Source of the DNA: Aurantiochytrium sp. KH105
Lineage: Eukaryota > Sar > Bigyra > Thraustochytrida > Thraustochytriidae
Assembly: GCA_003116975.1 (NCBI GenBank)
Contig: BGKB01000049.1
Span: 186,001-250,000, forward strand
Reading direction: 5' to 3'
DNA: 64,000 bases
Made by a program: the position numbers and the translations under genes
Shown here: piece after piece, positions 10,449-20,525 of the stretch
How positions within the stretch are numbered: position 1 is the first letter of the stretch
Layout: each line of letters opens with the position of its first letter
Notes under the pieces: generated by a model
Seen by the model: only the letters and a program-made list of their open reading frames with translations
The model's database searches: none
What the model was told of the DNA's origin: nothing

Positions 10449-12107
10449 TCACGTGGCAAAACACTTGGTAGCATTTCCTTGCTCAATCTCGCATGTATTG
10501 ATCCAGTTGAGCCATTCAGAGACGCTGAAAAGATTGAGCGTCATGAGAATGAGCACAATAATGTTGAGGTTCTCACGGACCGTTAAGAATCGAGGTTTGA
10601 TCACCGTTGCGGTCAATCGACCCACGTGGAGGAGTACAAACCGCTGGAAAAAGTCCTGCACGATTTCTGCTGCGAAAAGAATAAGACCTCGTATTAACAC
10701 TTTGTGCATTGTCCTAGGCCGATCTGTATCACCAAGGCTGGCGTCGTTCGACACGGTCATCATTACCGAGGCAGTCGCGGCAAATACGACAAGCTTTTCC
10801 CCCACCGATTCATCGTGCACGTGAAGAATGAGTTTTTCTCTTGACACGGCAGCTCGCAGTGCCATCCAGTGCAATATGATATTTCTGCTGCTTGGGTGAA
10901 CCTGCATTCCCGACGACCGCTTTTGCATCGCCTTGGTCATAACGACGTTAAAATAAGTCCCAACGACTTCCGTGAGACAGGAGACACCGACTGCCATTGC
11001 AAAGGCAACCTGCGAGTCGATAAGGAGAATTCCAATTTGACTCGCGAGATGAAAGTTTACCTTGACGCAGATGGAAAAGAAGCTCATGACCGCTCGACTC
11101 GATCCGGTTGGAAAAGCCCATAACATGGCAAAACTAATATAGTCAGCCACCATCAAGCGGCCGACGATGACAGAAAGAAGAGGAAACGTAAGCCCCGACA
11201 CGACCCATTCCGTCAACCACGAATCAAAGGTGACAAAGGTGACGTACCCGTACCCTGTGATAAAGATCATGGAAAACCCAGACGAGATGCCAATCGAAAA
11301 GGCCACGAGGTGGGGCATTATATCCAAAGGAGAGGCGCCGCAGATGATTTGTAGAAATTGCAGACTAAATGTCGACCACATGCAGAAAGAGATTGAAAAG
11401 TAGGCCATTGTCATAAGTGGGTCCCAGGGTTTCTCAAAGTAGAACTCGGCGATGGAAACGATCGTGAAACAAAGGAGAAACTCGAGGCAAACTGTGGGGA
11501 GAGCTGCTGACCAAGGAATTCGCATGTAGCGATAGATATTGCACAGGCCGATCGTCAAACAGAGGACGGCAACCGCATAGCTTACGAGTACCTGCACATA
11601 GGGTTTGTGCTGTCCAATCACAAGCCGATGCAGAACTTCACTCAAGAAAATACCAGCTCCAACCAGCACGATCGACGGCCAAAGCTTGTAGGTCCACACG
11701 AGAATGTGAACGAGCTCACGCCGATTGAGCTCCCGCATTTTGGACTCAAACATTTCGTCCATGGTGAGAGATGCAGTGTTGCTACTATCTCCTTGCAAGG
11801 GACCTCCTGCGAGAGACCCCCCGTCCCAGCTGTCTGCATCGTCGCCTTGCACTGAGCGAAAGAAATTGGCGTTGCTCAGCTCTGCAAGGCTATCCGTCTT
11901 AAAGACACGGCTTTTCCTCACGTTAATATCCAAAGTACCTTTCACCTCATGGTGCTGCTGCTTCTCGGTCTGGATTTTGTTTTTCTCATCACTTGAAAGT
12001 GCAGATGGCTCATTGCCTTCGGTGGGCGCTGGCGCTGGCGCGATCTGTGCCCGTGACGGCGCCACTCTCCCATTTGAGGGCATTAAGACACCGACGCGAT
12101 CTGTCAT
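10449..12107 (-). CDS. Multi-pass membrane protein, tandem family copy 5 (diverged, long N-terminus)
   Basis: Intact 552-residue protein, ATG at 12107. This is the most diverged copy. The N-terminal tail is about 155 residues, against about 50-60 in the others, yet it keeps both tail features: AQIAPAPAP near residue 20 and FKTDSLAEL near residue 70. An acidic, Ser/Gly-rich linker follows. The membrane part keeps the family order: ISFAMLWAFPTGSS, MSFFSICVKVNFHLASQ, ILHWMALRAAVSREK, HVHDESVGEK, QRFVLL and RENLNIIVLILMTLNLF. The charged C-terminal extension (WINTCEIEQGNATKCFAT) is absent from the other copies. It is probably the oldest split in the array. Function unknown. Confidence 0.85.
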   Translation of the reverse strand: MTDRVGVLMPSNGRVAPSRAQIAPAPAPTEGNEPSALSSDEKNKIQTEKQQHHEVKGTLDINVRKSRVFKTDSLAELSNANFFRSVQGDDADSWDGGSLAGGPLQGDSSNTASLTMDEMFESKMRELNRRELVHILVWTYKLWPSIVLVGAGIFLSEVLHRLVIGQHKPYVQVLVSYAVAVLCLTIGLCNIYRYMRIPWSAALPTVCLEFLLCFTIVSIAEFYFEKPWDPLMTMAYFSISFCMWSTFSLQFLQIICGASPLDIMPHLVAFSIGISSGFSMIFITGYGYVTFVTFDSWLTEWVVSGLTFPLLSVIVGRLMVADYISFAMLWAFPTGSSRAVMSFFSICVKVNFHLASQIGILLIDSQVAFAMAVGVSCLTEVVGTYFNVVMTKAMQKRSSGMQVHPSSRNIILHWMALRAAVSREKLILHVHDESVGEKLVVFAATASVMMTVSNDASLGDTDRPRTMHKVLIRGLILFAAEIVQDFFQRFVLLHVGRLTATVIKPRFLTVRENLNIIVLILMTLNLFSVSEWLNWINTCEIEQGNATKCFAT

Positions 12108-12813
12108 TCTCGTAAGCTCGGTGTGACCTCGTCGCCCGAGGCGCCATCAACGAGCTTCGTTCCTCTGCAGCTGCAGAGCGACCAATTCGTTTCTGCTGGC
12201 TGATCGTCCCTGACGAATTCGCCAGATCGCACCAACACCCCCCTCCCCTTCCTTTTGTTCCCTTTTAACTTCCCGTTCCAACCCATTGCCATTCTTCTTT
12301 CCCCATGGAATGTGAAAACGGACCCACGCGACGACACTCGGGATTAAAAGACAGCACTTGCTTGACCTTGCGTTTTCTCCCTTGGATTGCTCTCGAGTTG
12401 ATCATCATACCGACGTCAATTTCAAGTACAAGACCTGAGAAAAAGGCCAGTTCGGCACGGTTGGATTTTCTGTGGACCCGCTTCCCATCGTCGACTTCCA
12501 AGTCATCGCGGCTTGAGCGCCTGCTAGCGAGAAGGCGATCCTCTCGTCGACCGCATTGAGCTTTTGGCTGATGCAACGTAGCCTTGCGAGCATCAACGGC
12601 TTTTCATACGACACAGGGTACAATGCTTTCTTCTCCGGACAGGGGCGAAAAGAGCCGTTGAACGCAAGATTTTTCTGAGTTCGACTGCGGTTTGTCGTCA
12701 GAATTTCGGCCGTTTTTGAAGCGCTAGGGCCATAGACAGTAGTTGCCCCGAGGGTCCGTGTCTGCGCACGACGCGGTTCCCCGGTCCTTGGAAAACGTTG
12801 GCTATCTGTCTGT

Positions 12814-12846
<33 letters not shown>

Positions 12847-13412
12847 CATGGTGCCTGGGTGGATGGATGGGTTCGCTGGCTGGCTGCTGTTGGTGGTTGC
12901 AAATAAGCGTAGGCCTTGAGGCATAATTTGTACGCCACGCCTATGGAAAGCCAAGTTCGGCAACCGTGAAAAGAGGTGTGTATACGCCATTCAGGATCAA
13001 GGAAAAGGAATCCCCGGGTTCGCAAAAGGGGTGTGTTCTGAGCAATATCACGTTGGTATACCGTTTCATGTTCCAATGGGCGGCGGTCGCCCGACGGTCC
13101 GCCTGAGACGCGCCGACGTGTTCTCGTAGGCTTTTCTTCGCATTGGAACGCACACATGGCGGGTGTACTGTCGATGCACCATTCTTCTTTTACGATAGGA
13201 GGTCGGTCGCAAGAGGACAGCTGCGATGAGATAAAGTAGGCAAGGCGAGCCAAAAGCGTTTGCGCGCGCGCGTGGCGAAGCTCGCCTGCTGAGGTGGGCT
13301 CACCTGTAGCGAGGCCGAGCTGCGATAACGTGGATCTGGCTAAACTTGTGCATTTGCTTGACCTCGTTGCAGCTCGCGGGGCAAAGTACAGTGCTTCAAA
13401 TACAAAAGAGAA
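12108..13412. other. Divergent intergenic region with a GGCT tetranucleotide array
   Basis: Separates copy 5 (minus) from the channel gene (plus) and should hold both promoters. A tetranucleotide array of GGCT units with leading GTCT units spans about 12805-12848. I regard the long minus-strand open frame at 12405-13484 as non-coding, because its composition is dominated by this repeat (runs of SQPA) and it overlaps the start of the channel gene. Confidence 0.6.
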
Positions 13413-15812
13413 ATGCTCAATGTAGCCACGGCAAAGTCGCGTACCAAGAATGCGGGGGATGACCATCGCAGCCGGGCTGGGCATGATGCAGCTCTCGCGG
13501 TGCGAGCACAGCCGTCCTCATCAGCGGTACCTCATGCGTCAAATATTTTGGAGATGAACCACATTCAACGCAAGTCTTCGCGCAGTCTTTGTGGCAATTC
13601 GAGTTCGGAGGACCGCCAGAGTTCCAAGTTAAAGCTTCTCAACTTGCCTTCGCCGCAACCATCCACTGCGACAATGCAGCTCGGTATGATGAAGAAACCT
13701 TCTCGAAGTACCGAAGAGAGCGAGTGGCTCTTCGCTGGCCTCGATGATTACGAACAAGCGCTTCTTCGCGGAGCTTGGAAAGCCGCGTACGACGCACAGC
13801 AGCAGCGTGAGCAAGGTGAAGCTGATCACGAGGGTGGGGCGAGCGGCGTGTGGTCAAATCACAGCTTGATCTTTTCCAAGTCTCAATCAGAAGACGAAGA
13901 CGGTCTTCAGTTTGCAGCATCAGTCGCGCATGAGGACGCTACGTCGCCAATTGCAAGCGGAAAATCGAATGGTTCCAGCAGACGGTCGTCAAGATTCAAA
14001 ATCGCTGCGTCCGACAAAGATCAAGAAAGATCCCAGGCGGGGGACTGTGCAAGACGCGCGAAAATGCAGAGCCCCAGCAGAAGAGATCTAAGAGAGGAAA
14101 AGCCTGTTTCCTTGAGCGAGCTTTTGTGGATCTTGATATTATCTGTGCGTCAATTCACCATCTATCCGCATTGGCGCACGTTTCGAGCCTGGGAACTTCT
14201 CGTTGTAAGCCTGGTTGTGTTCAACGGCATCATGCTGCCCTTCGAGCTCGCATTTTGGACAGAGACAGGCTCTCCAGAAGCTGTGCAGAGGGTGAACCGA
14301 GTCGCGGACGCAATTTTTTGGGCAGATCTCTTGCAGAACTTTTTTGTGGCCCACATTGATACCTGGGGTACCTTACACACGGACAAGAGGGTGATTGCGC
14401 GGGCGTACGTTTCGTCATGGTTTATGATTGACCTTGTGGCCTGCGTTCCGTTTGAGCTCTTTGTTCCCGGATATCTTGTGTCCGCCTCAGATTTGCTCAA
14501 ATGCGTGCGCCTTTTGCGACTGGCCAAGATTTTACGATTTCTGGATCGTCTTCAGTTTGCGGCAGCAACGCGAATTGTGCGTCTGTTCTTTACAGTGCTG
14601 CTGCTTTGCCACTGGGTAGCCTGCCTTTGGTATCGGCTGGGGATGATTTGGCTTGAGCGCGGTGAGTGCGACCTGGCACAGACCGGTGACATTACCCACG
14701 GACGGTCGTCACCGTTGCACAGGATGCGACATTGTTCTTGGGTTATCGAGCAGGCGGAGAATCGTCTAGATGCTTCTCTCGTGTCACCTTATCTTCGTTC
14801 ACTCTACTGGTCGATTGCGACCATCATGACCGTCGGGTATGGTGACATTGTGCCGGTGAACGTCGTTGAGCACATTCTGTACATTTTTGTGACCGTGATT
14901 GGAGCTGGCGTGTACGCGCATGTCTTCTCAACCATTGTGAGAGTGCTCGAGCGCGCGAATGCGCTAAGCAACCAGTACGCTAGTGTAATGGAGGACACGC
15001 AAGCACAGATGACATATCTTCGGTTTCCTGCGTCGTTGCGCAACAAAATCTTTGCGTATTATGGCAATGTATTTGACAAGCAAAAGTACATGCTTTCTGG
15101 AGGAGGGCCTTTCTACAAGAACCTTCCTCGGCCTCTCGCCTTGGCTTGCACCGAGGCGCTGTTCTTTGAAAAGCTGGAGAAGATTGACTTTCTCCATGAT
15201 TGCACGTCGGCTTTCTTGCTGGAGTTGTGCTCTTCGCTCAATCGGGTGATTTGCATTCCCGGCCAAGCCATTATCCGCCAGGGAGAAGCTTCAGACGCGT
15301 GGTTTATAATCGAGAGCGGAAGATGTCGCGTTGAGCGACACGGGCCTAGCTTTCGTAATGCGTTGGAAGAAGCAAAAGTGGAGGATGGGAATGTGCCGAC
15401 ATCTCCTGGCAATGTGCCATATCCTCACGAGTCTGACCGTAGTACAAGCACTGACGTTGACGAGGATGGTCATGTGCAGGAGCTCCGCGTGCTTGGCCAG
15501 GGTGACCATTTCGGTGAGATTGGCCTTCTAACGGGCAATTTTCGCACGGCCACAGTTCGGGCGATTGAGTTTTGCGAGCTCAATTACATTTCTGTCCTGC
15601 GCTTCTACACGCTGTTGGGTCGGTTTCAGGTGGATAACAAGCAGATTTTACACAATTGTGTCTCGATGCTGCGTCAGCCCAAGACGGCTGGAAAGCCAAA
15701 CAATATGGATTCTGCCGTATTTCTCCGACCGAGGCCGAGTTTGAGTCGTCAGCAAGCTTCTAAAGATGAGCTTGATTCCGGCGAGAGCGCTCAAGCCGAA
15801 CGAGGTGCGTAA
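13413..15812 (+). CDS. Cyclic-nucleotide-binding voltage-gated K+ channel (EAG/CNG superfamily)
   Basis: 799 residues, ATG at 13413. The cytosolic N-terminus (about 1-240) is Ser-rich. The six-helix channel core begins near residue 250, and the S4-like segment CVRLLRLAKILRFLDRL has regularly spaced Arg/Lys. The pore has TVGYGD (GYGD at 475-478), a K+-selective filter. A C-linker follows, then a cyclic-nucleotide-binding domain from about residue 605. In it GEASDAWFIIESG and FGEIGLLTGNFRTATVRA keep the Glu and the Arg-Thr pair that contact cyclic nucleotide in HCN/CNG channels. The domain is interrupted by a roughly 50-residue acidic, Pro/Ser-rich insertion after CRVERHGPS. The protein likely opens a plasma- or ciliary-membrane K+ pore, modulated by cAMP or cGMP (inference). 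No intron is needed. Confidence 0.93.
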   Translation: MLNVATAKSRTKNAGDDHRSRAGHDAALAVRAQPSSSAVPHASNILEMNHIQRKSSRSLCGNSSSEDRQSSKLKLLNLPSPQPSTATMQLGMMKKPSRSTEESEWLFAGLDDYEQALLRGAWKAAYDAQQQREQGEADHEGGASGVWSNHSLIFSKSQSEDEDGLQFAASVAHEDATSPIASGKSNGSSRRSSRFKIAASDKDQERSQAGDCARRAKMQSPSRRDLREEKPVSLSELLWILILSVRQFTIYPHWRTFRAWELLVVSLVVFNGIMLPFELAFWTETGSPEAVQRVNRVADAIFWADLLQNFFVAHIDTWGTLHTDKRVIARAYVSSWFMIDLVACVPFELFVPGYLVSASDLLKCVRLLRLAKILRFLDRLQFAAATRIVRLFFTVLLLCHWVACLWYRLGMIWLERGECDLAQTGDITHGRSSPLHRMRHCSWVIEQAENRLDASLVSPYLRSLYWSIATIMTVGYGDIVPVNVVEHILYIFVTVIGAGVYAHVFSTIVRVLERANALSNQYASVMEDTQAQMTYLRFPASLRNKIFAYYGNVFDKQKYMLSGGGPFYKNLPRPLALACTEALFFEKLEKIDFLHDCTSAFLLELCSSLNRVICIPGQAIIRQGEASDAWFIIESGRCRVERHGPSFRNALEEAKVEDGNVPTSPGNVPYPHESDRSTSTDVDEDGHVQELRVLGQGDHFGEIGLLTGNFRTATVRAIEFCELNYISVLRFYTLLGRFQVDNKQILHNCVSMLRQPKTAGKPNNMDSAVFLRPRPSLSRQQASKDELDSGESAQAERGA

Positions 15813-17105
15813 CGTCAAGTTTGCGCGTCGCAAGCACTGAAGTGCCTTGGTGCTTTGATGAATGAAGTGACCTTTCTGATCTGGCTATGGAATGCGCAGT
15901 CTGACAGAGCTTAGGTGTCTCTTTGCCCGTGTGTTGAAGCTTTTGTATGGATGGATAGAGCAATAAGCGCTAGCAGCGCCCAGAAAAGATGCATTGGCCC
16001 AAGCGCACGCATCCACGTCTCTTCACAGGTCGCTGCACATTATCACAATAGTACATTTTACGCCCTCTTTTCCCGTTCATGGCCTGTCAAGCTTTTGGCG
16101 ACGTCGGTCTCGTCGCCGACGACCGACACTCTCGTCGGACCCGCATCCTCCAAGCAACACGCAATTTCTCCCTTCATTTCATGTAGCTTGCAAGCCCCTC
16201 GACTCGCAGAGACTCTTTTCGGCTGCTTCCCTCTCTCCCGGCCGACGCGGCCGGCCGGCCCTTGGGCCTCAACCAGAAGACGAGCGACACGACACCACGT
16301 TTGCACGCGCAGCCGGCGCCGCTCCCAGCCAGGTCGGCGCCCTATCCTGGCACCTTTCTCGGGACATGCGGCGCGTCCACCCGCGCGCGAGAACGCCCCA
16401 AGAACGACCCAAGAACGCGGCTGGGTGGAGTCGCGCCCCGCGCGCTTGGCGGTGGCTGCGGCGGCAGAAAGAATCCGCGGCAGCGCGGGAGATACAGGTT
16501 TAGGCAGGGGTGTGCGCGAGAAAGGGCGCGTGGCGCGCGGGTTGATACGGGTTTAGGCAGGGGCGGGCGCTGCGGGCGGCGGGGCCTGCAGCGCGGCGGG
16601 GCGGGCGAAGGCGCGCAAGCAGCGGCGGCTGCGCGCGAAGGCCGCGGGAAAACCATCGGCCCAAGCAGCACGGGCTTGCAGTGCATTTCCAGGCCATTGC
16701 AAGCAGCGCAGATCCTTTCCTCCCGCCGCCCCGTGCACCACGCCCGCCCGCCCGCGCGAGCACGCACGCCCGCCCGCCCGCCCGCTCGCGCGCACGCACG
16801 CTCGCTCGCAGGAGCCGCGTCCGCGCCGCCGCCTGCGCCGCGAGCCGAGGAGGCCGACGGAGGCGGAAAGCGCGGCGGAGATTGCCGTCGATTTGAACGC
16901 GGGAGCATCCATCCATCCGACAGACATTCAATAGCCTCGCTCGCCGCAGCGCGCCGGAGCTCGCTGCGCGCGCGCTCGTGACGCCCGCCGCGCGCCGCCC
17001 AAAGCACGCCCCTCCCCCCCCCTTCCCGTCGTCCCCGCGCCCGCCCCGCTCGCGGCCGAGACCGGCGTCGCGCGTGTGAAGAAGGACTCGAACGAGGCGG
17101 TCAAG
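15813..17105. other. Intergenic; strongly GC-rich CpG-dense stretch before V-ATPase H
   Basis: From about 16250 to 17100 the sequence is very GC-rich, with CGCCC/GCGCG runs (for example 16738-16815). Long open frames occur on both strands here but have low-complexity Arg/Ala/Pro composition and no family match. It probably holds the 5'UTR and promoter of the V-ATPase gene. Confidence 0.6.
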
Positions 17106-18509
17106 ATGGCGGCCTTCGAGGGCACGAGGTTCCAGGAGAGCAGCTTTGTGCTGGAGTCCGAGGGCGCGAACGCGCAGGCCCCGGACTGGAACGCGGTTGC
17201 GTCCACGGCCGGCCTCTCGTCGCACGACGTGAGTGCGATCCGGGCCGTGGAGGGCCAGGATGAACGCGCAACCTCGGAATTGCTCGCCGAGGGCAACAAT
17301 GGCGCCGACCTCGGCGCCGCCCTGCTCAAGACCGTGGGCGCCGTGAGCGACGCCAACGTGCTCCGGTACGCGGTGCAGCTTGCGGAGAAGGTCCTGCTGC
17401 CGGATCTGGCGAAGCGTGCCAAGGCGATCTTTAGCGGCGCTGGCGAGCCCACGGACCTGCTTGGATCCGACGATGCCCCTGCTGGCGCGCCGACGCCGCA
17501 GGCCGCCGCCGCGAGCCAATTCGCCAAGCTGCTCGAGGTCCAGGACGAGATGGTGTGCCTCCGCGCCCGCTACGTCTCGTCGATGCTGCTGAGTGTGGCC
17601 GGCGATCACGCGTCCGAGTCGCAGGGTGGCAAGACGATCCTGAACTCGATTTGCAACGACCTGACGAGCGACGGACGCCTCGCGTCGAAGTCGCTCATGG
17701 CGGCGCTGCAGTCGCTCTCTGTGCTGCTGCGGAACCACACGATGCGCAGTGCCTTCGAGCACCGCGCGGGCATCATCATGCTGCTCGACTTGGCAGACCA
17801 GGGATTTAGCAATATGAGCGCCAACACACAGTACACGCTGGCGCTCTGCATTTGGCTGTCGTGCTTTAGTGAGTCGGCGGCGGCCCGCGTGGACCAGGCT
17901 GGTCTGAGCACGCTGGTTCGTCTGCTTCGTCTGGAGCCGCGGCTGCCAACGACGCGTCTCTTGCTCGCGACCATTCGCATCGTGCTGGCGCTCAACCCGG
18001 ACAATCAGCAGGCCTTGTGCGAGGCGGTGATTGAGGCCAAGCTCCCCAAGATCCTCGGCCAGCTCTCGAGCAAAAAGAACGTCAAGGATGTGGAGATGCG
18101 CGCAAACCTCGACTGGCTGCACGAGACGCTGAGCCGCAACTTTAAGGTGCTCAGCACCTTTGAACGCCACGCACAGGAACTCCTCTCCAAGAAGCTGACC
18201 AAGTCGATGCTGCACGAGGACCTCTTTTGGAAGGAGAACGCGCTCAAGTTCGAGCACAACAACTTTTCTTCCATCAAGCAGCTTATTGAGCTGCTCAAGT
18301 CCGAGGACCCAGAGACGGTGGCGGTCGCATCCTCTGATCTTGGCTTTTTTGTGCAGTACTTTCCCAACGGCAAGGCCATTGTGGAGAAGGAGGGTGGCAA
18401 GCATGCCATCATGCAGCTGCTCACGCACCAGAGCCCCGAGGTCCAGAAGCAGGCTCTCATTGCCTGCTCCAAGATCATGGTGACGAACTGGGAGTCTGTA
18501 AAGGCTTGA
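17106..18509 (+). CDS. VMA13: V-type proton ATPase subunit H
   Basis: 467 residues from the ATG at 17106, which has an excellent context (A at -3, G at +4). A frame open further upstream to 17076 has only a GTG. Subunit H bridges V1 and Vo of the vacuolar H+-ATPase and is needed for coupled ATP hydrolysis. The middle is armadillo/HEAT-like helical repeats. The C-terminal domain is diagnostic of the family: LFWKENALKFEHNN, then AVASSDLGFFVQYFPNGK, then GGKHAIMQLLTHQSPEVQ and a terminal VTNWE. Length matches the usual 450-480 residues. Codon use is biased to C/G third positions, as in the other housekeeping genes here. It converges with the coiled-coil gene at 19359. Confidence 0.93.
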   Translation: MAAFEGTRFQESSFVLESEGANAQAPDWNAVASTAGLSSHDVSAIRAVEGQDERATSELLAEGNNGADLGAALLKTVGAVSDANVLRYAVQLAEKVLLPDLAKRAKAIFSGAGEPTDLLGSDDAPAGAPTPQAAAASQFAKLLEVQDEMVCLRARYVSSMLLSVAGDHASESQGGKTILNSICNDLTSDGRLASKSLMAALQSLSVLLRNHTMRSAFEHRAGIIMLLDLADQGFSNMSANTQYTLALCIWLSCFSESAAARVDQAGLSTLVRLLRLEPRLPTTRLLLATIRIVLALNPDNQQALCEAVIEAKLPKILGQLSSKKNVKDVEMRANLDWLHETLSRNFKVLSTFERHAQELLSKKLTKSMLHEDLFWKENALKFEHNNFSSIKQLIELLKSEDPETVAVASSDLGFFVQYFPNGKAIVEKEGGKHAIMQLLTHQSPEVQKQALIACSKIMVTNWESVKA

Positions 18510-19358
18510 AGGGGGGCGAGCTCGTGATTGTTTCTCCTCTCTCCCTTCCCTTTTCTCTTTCCTTTTCCCCCTCTCTCCCTTTCTCTCTCTTTCCCACCCC
18601 CAACTCCCCCCTTTTTTTAAAGTCTCTATCCTCATGTGCGTGCTTGTGCGCGTACGTGCGTGTATTGCCTGCACGTGGGGGTAAAGTACCGCTGAATGCC
18701 AAATGATCCGAGGGGCCTTTGGTCGTAGCGGGGCAGCCGGCGCGAGCAAGAAGCGCGCTGACGCCGAAGGCGATGATGATATGATGCATTGCATGGATGT
18801 TCCCTCCTTTTTTATTTCTTTTTCTTGGTTCTTGTTTGGTTGGCAGTGCTCCACTGTAGCTTGATTTGCAAGATGATCGTTCCACTTGGTTCGCGCATTG
18901 GTCGTATTCGTTTGTTCGATCATGACGCATTTGAATGGATGGCATGGTCGATTAACAAGAAGACAACTTTTCGTTGCCTGTGTTTTGAGAGGCGAGGCGA
19001 AGAGAGATAGTTGACTCTGGAAAACATTTCCAAGAAAGAGTTCACAAAGTAAGCTAAAATGAAAGATGTAAAGTAATAAGTTGCCTTTTCTTGCTCTGTA
19101 GGAGAGCGCGACGAATGTGTAGGGCTAAAAAAAGGCCCTGAGTTACGAGATGAAATAACGATGCACCTTTGGAGTCCATGCTCTTCGTCCGTGTGCCCCG
19201 AGGCCCTCCAAGAAGGAATAGAATAGAATAGAACAAAGTTTAGCTGAGCAGACTCGTGTATACGTCTTTCCTTTTTTATTTATAAAAAAAGAAAGTGTGT
19301 GTCTGATGAATAGCAATCGCGCTTGGTTTTTTGCTCGATTGCTTGATTTTAATTTTTT
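18510..19358. other. Convergent intergenic; pyrimidine tract after V-ATPase H
   Basis: It holds a C/T-only tract at about 18531-18606 directly after the V-ATPase stop codon, then AT-richer sequence with several poly-T and poly-A runs (for example 19266-19292) before the end of the minus-strand coiled-coil gene. No gene seen. Confidence 0.6.
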
Positions 19359-20525
19359 TCAAAAGCTCGCTGATTCGACGACAGCGTCTGTGTGGTGGGC
19401 GTGGGCGCTACCTCCCTGATGATTGATTGAAGTGGGTATTCGTTTGTCGTGACCAGCTCGTGAATCATAATCGTAGGTGCTGCCATTGTAGTCGTAGAGC
19501 TCTGGGGACTCTTGATCTGCGTCAGCATCGTTTTCTTCGGTACTGGCATGCGGGAAAGGCGCAAGAACTTCGGCAACGCTCTCAAAGAGGGACCTCTTCC
19601 AGCCGCCCCCGCCATTCGGGGCGACAGGGTCTGCGCCGGATGATCCGCCGTGACTACGTTCCCATTTTAATTCGAGCTCGCGATCAAGCTTTGCCCGCAA
19701 CGCGTTAATTTCTACATTTTTGTCCTCGAGTTCGTGCTTGAGAAAGTTAATCTCGGACCGAAGTTGGACGAGCTCAGCGGAACGGTCCGTGAGGGAGTCT
19801 TGGCGTCGCCGCGCGGGATGGTACAAAAGGTCGGGTTCCGCCCCGGAGCCCGACGAATTCCAGCTTGCAGACGGCGACGAAAGAGGCTTTGTGGCTGAAG
19901 CTTGCGTCGTTTGGTCCACGCTACCATCACCTACGGGACTTCCCGAAGGCGCCGTTCCCGAAGGCGCTACCGGGGAGCTCTTTCTTGTGTGCAAGGAGAG
20001 GTCGTTCGTGGAGGAGGAAGGAGAGGAAGAGGGGTCCAAGGAAGATTCGATGGGCCAGGACTGCCCAGTGCTTGTCTTGGACTCTTCGATTTGCCTTGGC
20101 TGCTTTGGCTGCGCATCCTCTGCATCAACGCGAGTCCTTGATTCCGTTTCTGGTGAGGCTGTTGCGGAGCTCTCGACGGTTTGTTGTTGATCTGGCGGTT
20201 TTTGCAGCTGTCCGTGCTGCAATTGATCGATTTGGGCGCGGAGCGCTCGATTGTCCTTGCGAAGGGTGTCGGTGAGCGATTTCCATTTTTCGCGCTCTTG
20301 AACGAGAGCCTTGTACGTATTTTGTCCCTGCAGCTGTTTGACCTGGGCCTGGTAGTTGGCGACGTCCTTGGTGGCCTCCTCGAGTCGCAAGAGCGTGTCG
20401 TCGAGTTCGTGTTCGAGGTTGCCGATCCGGCTCTTGGCGGCGTACTCGCGCTCCGCAAACTCGAGTTTGACCTTGGCGAGGTGAGCCGCGATGAGCCGCA
20501 GGCCCTCGCCGCTCGCGTCGCCCAT
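19359..20525 (-). CDS. Coiled-coil protein of unknown function
   Basis: 388 residues from the ATG at 20525 (MGDASGEGLRLIAAHL). Residues about 10-125 form a long heptad-rich coiled coil (EREYAAKSRIGNLEHELDD, then RKDNRALRAQIDQLQ). A Ser/Thr/Pro-rich disordered stretch follows at about 125-245, then a second short coiled coil (ELVQLRSEINFLKHELEDK) and an acidic, Asp/Tyr-rich tail. There is no membrane segment, signal peptide or enzymatic motif. The arrangement suggests a scaffold or cytoskeletal or Golgi-type linker, but composition alone cannot name it. Confidence 0.7.
   Translation of the reverse strand: MGDASGEGLRLIAAHLAKVKLEFAEREYAAKSRIGNLEHELDDTLLRLEEATKDVANYQAQVKQLQGQNTYKALVQEREKWKSLTDTLRKDNRALRAQIDQLQHGQLQKPPDQQQTVESSATASPETESRTRVDAEDAQPKQPRQIEESKTSTGQSWPIESSLDPSSSPSSSTNDLSLHTRKSSPVAPSGTAPSGSPVGDGSVDQTTQASATKPLSSPSASWNSSGSGAEPDLLYHPARRRQDSLTDRSAELVQLRSEINFLKHELEDKNVEINALRAKLDRELELKWERSHGGSSGADPVAPNGGGGWKRSLFESVAEVLAPFPHASTEENDADADQESPELYDYNGSTYDYDSRAGHDKRIPTSINHQGGSAHAHHTDAVVESASF

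Noticed and set aside
12405..13484. 359-residue minus-strand frame
   Set aside because: It contains the translated GGCT array, has no domain, and overlaps the start of the channel gene.
16500..18923. 807-residue minus-strand open frame across the V-ATPase H gene
   Set aside because: It is the GC-rich antisense shadow of a secure gene, and its sequence is Arg/Leu/Gly-rich with no domain.
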